From assembly GCF_008728515.1 (NCBI RefSeq), contig NC_044986.1, positions 55,168,855 through 55,232,854 of the forward strand: DNA of 64,000 nt, in the 5' to 3' direction. A program made the translations under genes and the position numbers. Below the pieces are notes generated by a model that was not told the origin of the DNA, did not search any database, and saw only the letters and a list, made by a program, of their open reading frames with translations. Each line of letters opens with the position of its first letter. The stretch's first letter is position 1. Below, one piece after another: positions 58,201 through 64,000 of this stretch. This stretch comes from Papio anubis. Lineage: Eukaryota; Chordata; Mammalia; Primates; Cercopithecidae.

Positions 58201-59171
58201 TAATGAGAGAGAGAGGAAAAGCATTTAAATCTGACCAGGTTTACATGTACTTTAGAAGAGTTTATAGAGGATTCTATAATTCCAAAGCCTACATCTTCAA
58301 AACAGTCTGTATTGGAACCATGTTTGTGAATCAGAGAGTAGTTGGTGCACAGCAAGCCTCAACATGGTATTTAAATTAGTTAAGCTACACCTAGCAGCTG
58401 ATATGCTGTGGGAGGGTAGGGGGAGGTGCTTAGAACAGCTAAGAGATATATGTGAGGATAAGAAAATCGCAGCATTTCAAACAGAGGAAAAGGTGTGTTT
58501 TGCATCTTCCAGGGCAGCTCTAATTTTAAACATTTGGTCTCATTGTCTTCTTAAGCATACTTAAGCTTCTGTTAGATTGTTGTTCTGATATCTTGGCAAG
58601 AGGAATATGGTAACATTAGGTAAAATTAATCTGTCGATTTGCTAATAGAAAAGAGAGGCAGGAAAATGAAGGTACAAAGAGACTGAATAGAATGATAAGA
58701 ATTTATCCTAATTGGAACTTTCAACCTAGTAAAATAGTCTGACAATACAAGTCAGAGAGAAGCCAATATGTGAAAATTTAAATTAAACATACAATGTTAT
58801 CACTTGAGGATAAAATGTTCAAGTATCACATTGTATTTGGGTACCTGATATCTTTTTAAAATGTTCATTTACACAAGGAAAAGCCTACAGTTTTCCTTTC
58901 AGTCATTTTGTCAGACTTATGAGAAGCATGGTTCTCAAATCAAATAATTCTCACGTGTTGATAATGATTTTTAATTTTAGGGCAAAATAAAACTTAAGAC
59001 TGCTTCCCAATTCTAGATGATCTACTGAATCTACTGCAGATATAATCTACTATCCTCCTACCTCCTATTCTCTTGCTAGATTCTGGTTCTAAATAGCTCT
59101 GAAGTGGAACTTATTTGAAAGGTTTTAAAGAAGAAAAAAAGTTAACATTTAGAGGGCTGAGCTTGTAAACT
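58201..59171. other. Unique non-coding sequence
   Basis: No gene or clear repeat is recognised. Confidence 0.45.
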
Positions 59172-59365
59172 AGTGCTTCTCAGGATTTGGTCTTGTTCTA
59201 ACCCAATCAGTCACCTGGGTGCTTAAGAAAAAGCTAATTCTCAGGCTGTGGCGAGGGCCTATTGAATTAGAACCTCTAGATGGAAAAGTCAAGAATCTGT
59301 ACTTTACATATGCTCCCCAGATGATTCTTATGCACATCAGTATTTGAGATCCATAAGTAATTGGT
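59172..59365 (+). repeat. MER5A-type hAT MITE
   Basis: gtgcttctcaggatttggtc, then tcacctgggtgcttaagaaa, ttgaattagaacctctagat and ccagatgattcttatgcaca follow MER5A order. The end gatccataagtaa is degenerate. Confidence 0.75.
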
Positions 59366-59598
59366 TTCTGATTTAAAATAAATAAATATTGATGACTGTA
59401 AGCATCTACCTTATAATATTTATAATAATATCTTGATTAGGATGCTCAGATAATTAGGAATTCTAGTTCGTTTAATTTTGTGTCAAATTCATTCTGAACT
59501 GAGCTAGGAGAGCTGTCATCTTTTGGAAACTAATAATAAATTCTGACATTTCTAGGAAGCTAATGTTATAAACTCACCATGGTTCCATTTATGCACAG
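59366..59598. other. Unique non-coding sequence
   Basis: AT-rich sequence upstream of the exon-like segment; it contains possible branch-point motifs (gctaatg, aactcac). Confidence 0.4.
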
Positions 59599-59668
59599 GA
59601 CCCACAAGCCTCCAGGGAAGTACTACCCTCAAAGAAGAGAATATGAAGCATCCCCATTTGGCCCAAAG
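59599..59668 (+). other. Candidate internal coding exon
   Basis: The segment follows accatggttccatttatgcacag (last bases ttatgcacag) and ends at CCAAAG before gtaatg. Its 70 bases are open in two frames; the most protein-like uses one base of a preceding codon and then 23 codons (THKPPGKYYPQRREYEASPF...). The P-G-x-Y-x-P pattern and the final PFGPK are reminiscent of sperm-tail PG-rich repeats and other axonemal proteins; this is my inference from a short peptide. The pyrimidine tract is moderate. It does not join in phase with 22171-22244 directly, so at least one other exon would be needed. Confidence 0.35.
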
Positions 59669-60284
59669 GTAATGGGCTGATGCCAGGAAGGAGGCCAGCC
59701 AAGGAGACGGAGGTAGGAAAAATAAGAAGTTTACACACCAGAAATGAAATCAGTAACATTTTCAGAATACCCAGGCTCCTGCTTTATATCACAGACCGAA
59801 CATGAAGGGGGAGACGGATAATTTCCAATGTTGAAGTGGCTGGTTAAGTGCACACTATAACACAAAGAGAATGGTGGCTTCTACCCACATACTTCACTGA
59901 GATGAAGTGGGAGGGGAATCACATATATGCACACTGAGAAGGTCAGAAGAAAGTCCACTGTGGCTAGAGCATGAGGGGAAGAACATAGTGAGCTCTGTGT
60001 GACGCTGAAAAGATACTTTTTTCCTAGTACATGAGAGGCAAATGCTGTGGACTTCCTGAAATCACTTGATTTTTGGAGTGGGTGGTTTTCTTGTTAATTA
60101 CAGATGTGCATGCAACTGAAGAAACACTTCTTTCCTACTGTTTTCATGATATTCATAAAGCTTACAGAAACAGGGATTGTATATGGTTCCCTTATTGAAA
60201 AGTGTTCTAAAATGCCATGTTCCTATCATAATAACCAGAGTAGAGAAAGTTAATATGCAGTGATAAGAATGAGCACAAGACTAT
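59669..60284. other. Unique non-coding sequence
   Basis: No gene or clear repeat is recognised. Confidence 0.45.
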
Positions 60285-60430
60285 GTATGTATGTCAGAAG
60301 GCTGGGGCTCATTTCCTGCTGTTTGACTTTGAGTAAGCTTTAGTTCTCTTTGCCATCTACTTCCTAGGGTTCTGCAATGCTTAAGTTAAATAATAAATGG
60401 GAGAGTACTATACAAACGTAAGTTGGAATG
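60285..60430 (+). repeat. MIR SINE, sense
   Basis: ggctcatttcctgctgtttg, then actttgagtaagctttagtt and tctgcaatgcttaagttaaa are MIR motifs. Confidence 0.7.
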
Positions 60431-60477
60431 ATTGTAATTGAATTTACTCTTGATGGAAGAGTCTTGGTGATTCCCTA

Positions 60478-60620
60478 GAGCAGTTGTTCCCGGGGTTGTA
60501 TCTAAAAGCCTGTGTAACTTTAAAAAACATAATGTATATCTGGGCCCTGACCCTGGATATTCTGATGTGGGGAGGGAAGGCACCTACATATGTATTTAAA
60601 ATTCTTCTGATAATTTTAAA
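60478..60620 (+). repeat. MER5-like hAT MITE, partial
   Basis: agcagttgttcccggggttg, then tatatctgggccctgaccct and ttctgatgtggggagg resemble MER5. Its right end overlaps a hairpin at 60587-60628. Confidence 0.55.
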
Positions 60621-60628
60621 TACATATG
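60587..60628. repeat. Perfect 17-bp stem hairpin
   Basis: catatgtatttaaaatt (60587-60603) and its exact reverse complement (60612-60628) are separated by the 8-base loop cttctgat. Confidence 0.98.
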
Positions 60629-60630
60629 AT

Positions 60631-61069
60631 AACACTAGAGATTGAGAGTTTTTGTGTAGAGGTTGGTGGTGAGTACACAGAGCCCTGGCAACCTGAGTCC
60701 TGGCTCTGCCCTCAGCAAATATTTTTCAGCTGTGGGAGGAAGCTCAGCAGGATGTCGAAAATGTCACTAAGTTCTTCATTCTTCATTTTCTCCACTTGTC
60801 AAAGGCAGAGCTGGACTAACCAGTGAACTTCTACCTTTTGAAATCCATAGACTTTACTCAATGTGAATTTTACTTGGAAGCTTTAACATGTAAAACAGAA
60901 GAAAGCAGCATTGTTTTGATTTCTGCTCAGCAGTTTCCCTATGGGACTTCAAAAACCATAGGACTGGACGGTCGATAACATCCCCTCTGGCACTAGAATC
61001 TTATTCAAGGCACGGAAAACTTACACGAATTTGTATTGGCTCCATTTGGGAGGCCAGAAGATCCATGGT

Positions 61070-61071
<2 letters not shown>
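60631..61071. other. Unique non-coding sequence
   Basis: A weak sense MIR may lie in 60655-60800 (gagtcctggctctgccctca). No gene is recognised. Confidence 0.4.

Positions 61072-61102
<31 letters not shown>
61072..61102. repeat. (AC)15 microsatellite
   Basis: Uninterrupted AC units. A strong donor-like motif (attag before gtgagt) lies 23 bases downstream without a matching acceptor. Confidence 0.97.
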
Positions 61103-61106
<4 letters not shown>

Positions 61107-61554
61107 CTCTGACGACTGTGAATTAGGTGAGTAAGCAAGCAAAACTGACCCTTTACCTGTTTGCTCTGTTATCTTTCTCTCTGCCCTTCTTCTGCCCTGC
61201 TCTGTTTTCCGGATGCCTTTGCCAACCGGCTTCCAGCCATATTTGGCCAAAAGTATACAGTGGCAGGAGATTGAAGGACAGGAGAAAATGTAAACTAGAG
61301 CATTTCAACTTCTCTTTCGCTGCGTTGGTTGATGTCATGTGCTTTTATCCATTTCCTGCTATGATTTTTCTCAGGGAAAATTGTTTTCTACCAACTTGGG
61401 AGATTTCTGCCTCCAAATATCCCTTGACTACCTGATTTATCATCTCTTTTCACTTTGACTTTCCAATGGAAAAGTCAGATGATACATAGATTGACCTGGG
61501 TCATCATGTTAAAGAAATTCCATGGTAAGGGAAGTGAGGGTAACCTAAGAAAAA
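61103..61554. other. Unique non-coding sequence
   Basis: No gene or clear repeat is recognised. Confidence 0.45.
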
Positions 61555-62095
61555 AAAATCCACTCCTAGTATATACCCAAGTGGAATGGAAGCATATCCA
61601 TGGAGACTTGCACATCACTGTTTTTAGCAGCATTATTCATAACAGTCAAAACTTGGAAACAACCTAAAGAACCATCAGCTGGTAAACAGATGGACAAAAT
61701 GTGTATATCTATACAGCAGAATGCTATTTAACAACAAAAAGGCACAAACTACTGACGTATCCTACAACACTGATAAAATTCAAAAACACGTTAGGTAAAA
61801 GATGCTAGACACAAGAGACCTCTTGTTGTTTGATTCAATTTATATAAAATGTCCAAAAAAGGCAAATCTATAGAGACAGAAAGTAGATTAGTTATTGCCT
61901 GGCATGGAGTAGGGGTGGGAATTAACCCATAAAATGGGCATGAGGCATCCTACTGGGGTGATGGAAATGTTCTAAAACTAATGTATTGTGATGGTTGCCC
62001 CCACTAGGAAAATGCACTAAGAAATCATTGAATTGTACACTTGATGTGAGTGAATTATATGATAAGTAAAATATACCTCAATGAAGTCATCTTTT
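61555..62095 (+). mobile_element. L1M 3' end fragment, sense
   Basis: atatacccaagtggaatgga, then ttgcacatcactgtttttag, gatggaaatgttctaaaact and cattgaattgtacacttgat give the full order of an old L1 3' UTR. It ends near 62095 (atacctcaatgaagt). It matches the order of the block at 24664-25200. Confidence 0.92.
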
Positions 62096-62299
62096 AAAAG
62101 GAGAAAGATAATAGGCAATAGCACTGTTATTAATCTGGGCCTTTTTAGATGCCAATCAATTAGTTATTATGTCACTTACAGCTACATTATTCACATATAT
62201 ATGTCATTTTCATGGACTTTCATCACAAAATAATGTCGAAGAGTGTTTCAGAAGTCTAAACAGAATATCATCACTCTGGTACTCCTATGCTCCTATTGG
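62096..62299. other. Unique AT-rich sequence
   Basis: No gene or clear repeat is recognised. Confidence 0.4.
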
Positions 62300-62931
62300 A
62301 ATTCAGAAAACAATACCCAAAAAAAGGCCTCAGAAGCAGTCTAAATTTCTCTCCAAACTTCTCCTGTCCTCCAGCCTCTCATTCTCATTCTTCCATAAGG
62401 CTAGATATAGAAACTAGAATCCCTCTTCCACAGGGTAGGTTATGGAAATCACAACCCCTTTTTCCCAAAGCCAGCCATAAAACCTAAACACATCACTCTA
62501 ACTTTTGTTCCACCTTTCTGTGTGAAAACTGGCCATAAACAAATTATCTGACCTAACTTCTATGACTGCAGGTCATATGACCCCTATTCCAGACAAAGAT
62601 TTGCCATACACCCAGAAGGAAGGAATGCCGCTCAGAGAGAACGAGAAGAATCTAGACAGACAGGACTTGCTGCATCTCCCCACTCAGTCTATTAGCATTA
62701 GGTCATACCCTTTTAGGTCCACCATATTTCTACATGGCCGTACTTACTTTGGTGAACCTTAAGCATAAAAATGGACAATTTCCCTTGTATATTTGGGTGT
62801 TTATTCGGAAGTCTACTATGTGCACATTAGACAAAGTTGTATGCCTTTACTCTAATTAATCTACCTTGTATGAGATGATTTTTCAGTGAACCTTCAGAAG
62901 GGGAAGAAAAACTTGCCCATTAGCCCCAACA
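62300..62931 (+). mobile_element. Probable class I ERV solo LTR, family unknown
   Basis: Features point to a gammaretrovirus-like LTR: a TATA-like agcataaaaatgg at 62762-62774, a poly(A)-signal-like gacaaag about 60 bases downstream, a gttgtatgcctttactc segment, and an end in gccccaaca. The left border is approximate and no target duplication was found. No internal retroviral sequence follows. Confidence 0.5.
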
Positions 62932-63619
62932 CACCCATTCTGTTTCATCAAAAGAGACAATATGATCTAATGTAGTTCAGGCTCTCAGACATATATACTG
63001 ATTAAAAATAGAAAATGATCAATTTGTTTGGAGGTTAGGACTTTAAATCCTCCAACCTCCAAATCATCCAGAAACTGGTGGTCTAGTAGTGATTCACACC
63101 AGAGGTTTGAAGAAATAATAGCTGGTGCTGAATAGCCTGCACTCAGAGACTTGGAAGACGGTGCTTGCCTCTGTTTTCAGCACCCAGTAGCTGGGAGATA
63201 GGTGATAAACAAATGCTTTTAAAAGTAATTTCTATCCAAATTGTAATAGCTTTAATTCCCATGATCTGAAGAAAAAGAAGCCCTCTTTGTCTTGCTGTGT
63301 GATGGCAATAAGGTGCTTGCTGTGAAAGGCTGCTGCTCATAACAATGCTCAGTGACTCACATAATAATCTATTGATTCTTCCCACACTGAATTTGTCATT
63401 ACCTCCAGATTAAAGTCCCCTTTTCTGATTTTAGTGTTCACACATCTGCCATCAACAGTCCATTGAGTATTGGACCCTGCTCTTAGAAATGACTGAGCTG
63501 GATATTTTGTTTCTTAGTTTTATTATTCTTTCATGCTTTCTGTCTGGGAGGGAAATAATAGTCCTTCACCTCCCTACACCCAAACCTATACCTCAGCATG
63601 GCTGGAAAAGGAGCGATTA
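62932..63619. other. Unique non-coding sequence
   Basis: A 10-bp imperfect hairpin (tttggaggtt/aacctccaaa) lies at 63027-63063. No gene is recognised. Confidence 0.45.
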
Positions 63620-63780
63620 CTCCTCACTCAGCCATAGCTCTGTCATCATTAATTGAAGTAACTGAGGAAATTACTGGACCGTAGGTTTTTCATCTTTAAA
63701 ACTGAGACTTCTTATCGTGCCTGTCTCCCTCACAGCATGGTCATGAAGAGAAAATGTAATAGATGCAAACATCTTTTTAA
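63620..63780 (+). repeat. MIR SINE, sense
   Basis: cagccatagctctgtcatca, then ttcatctttaaaactgagac and cagcatggtcatgaagagaa follow MIR order, with divergence. Confidence 0.65.
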
Positions 63781-64000
63781 AATATTTCCTGGAGGAGAGG
63801 TTCTGGGACATTTTGATTCTGGGCTGAAATCAAGCTGAGTTCAGACTCTTTGGGAGATACTGGAGGGAAGCAGACTAGACTTAACTGAAAATTTTCAAAG
63901 CTGCATTACTTTCAGGCTCTTGAAGCTCTCTGCTTGGTGCTCCTCCCTCTGGATTCTTTGAAGCTGATTGGAGTACAGGAAGGACAGCTGTAGGTCCTTC
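63781..64000. other. Unique non-coding sequence to window end
   Basis: No gene or repeat is recognised. Confidence 0.4.

Noticed and set aside
63027..63063. Inverted repeat tttggaggtt/aacctccaaa
   Set aside because: Only 10 perfect pairs with a 17-base loop; expected by chance in a window this size.

Overview
The window looks like mammalian, specifically primate and very probably human, non-coding DNA. It is AT-rich, has no CpG island, and carries a high density of primate repeats: full-length and monomeric Alus, L1PA-type LINE-1, a THE1-type LTR and a MER11 LTR. These lie over an older layer of MIR, L2, L1M, MER1 and MER5 copies. MER11 plus L1PA suggests an Old World monkey, ape or human genome. 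No chromosome or gene can be named from sequence alone. No protein-coding gene, RNA gene, CRISPR array or bacterial-type feature is visible.

Layout. 1-16 kb is mostly unique sequence with scattered Alus and MIRs, two of the MIRs split by Alu-type insertions. At 16.7-18.3 kb a MaLR-type LTR is split by a 5'-truncated L1, followed by two MIRs in opposite orientation. 18.3-24.6 kb is largely unique and holds the best exon-like segment (22171-22244). At 24.6-27.8 kb an L1M is followed by a MIR that was broken twice, by a class I LTR and by an AluJ-like copy, and then by another L1M. 28-35.8 kb is old L2/MIR debris and simple repeats. 35803-42093 is a full-length but dead L1 on the minus strand with a 13-bp target-site duplication (TSD) and a 3' transduction. 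43-50.5 kb contains an older minus-strand L1 interrupted by an Alu and by a younger L1PA fragment. 51.4-53.6 kb holds a THE1 solo LTR and a MER11 solo LTR with a perfect 6-bp TSD inside an L1M. 53.6-64 kb has L2, L1M, MER1A-like and MER5 copies, another probable LTR, a perfect 30-bp palindrome, a 17-bp-stem hairpin and a second exon-like segment (59599-59668).

How it works together. The window behaves as intronic or intergenic DNA recording layered insertions. The inferred order is MIR/L2, then L1M/MER1/MER5/MaLR, then L1PB/L1PA and Alu, then MER11. The few exon-like segments are all on the plus strand. If real, they suggest a plus-strand gene with very long introns, but their reading phases do not join directly, so they are candidates only. 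I did not find a convincing previously undescribed system. The most informative signals are the L1 3' transduction, its surviving antisense ORF0 frame, and a 62-bp perfect non-repeat duplication carried inside a short target duplication.
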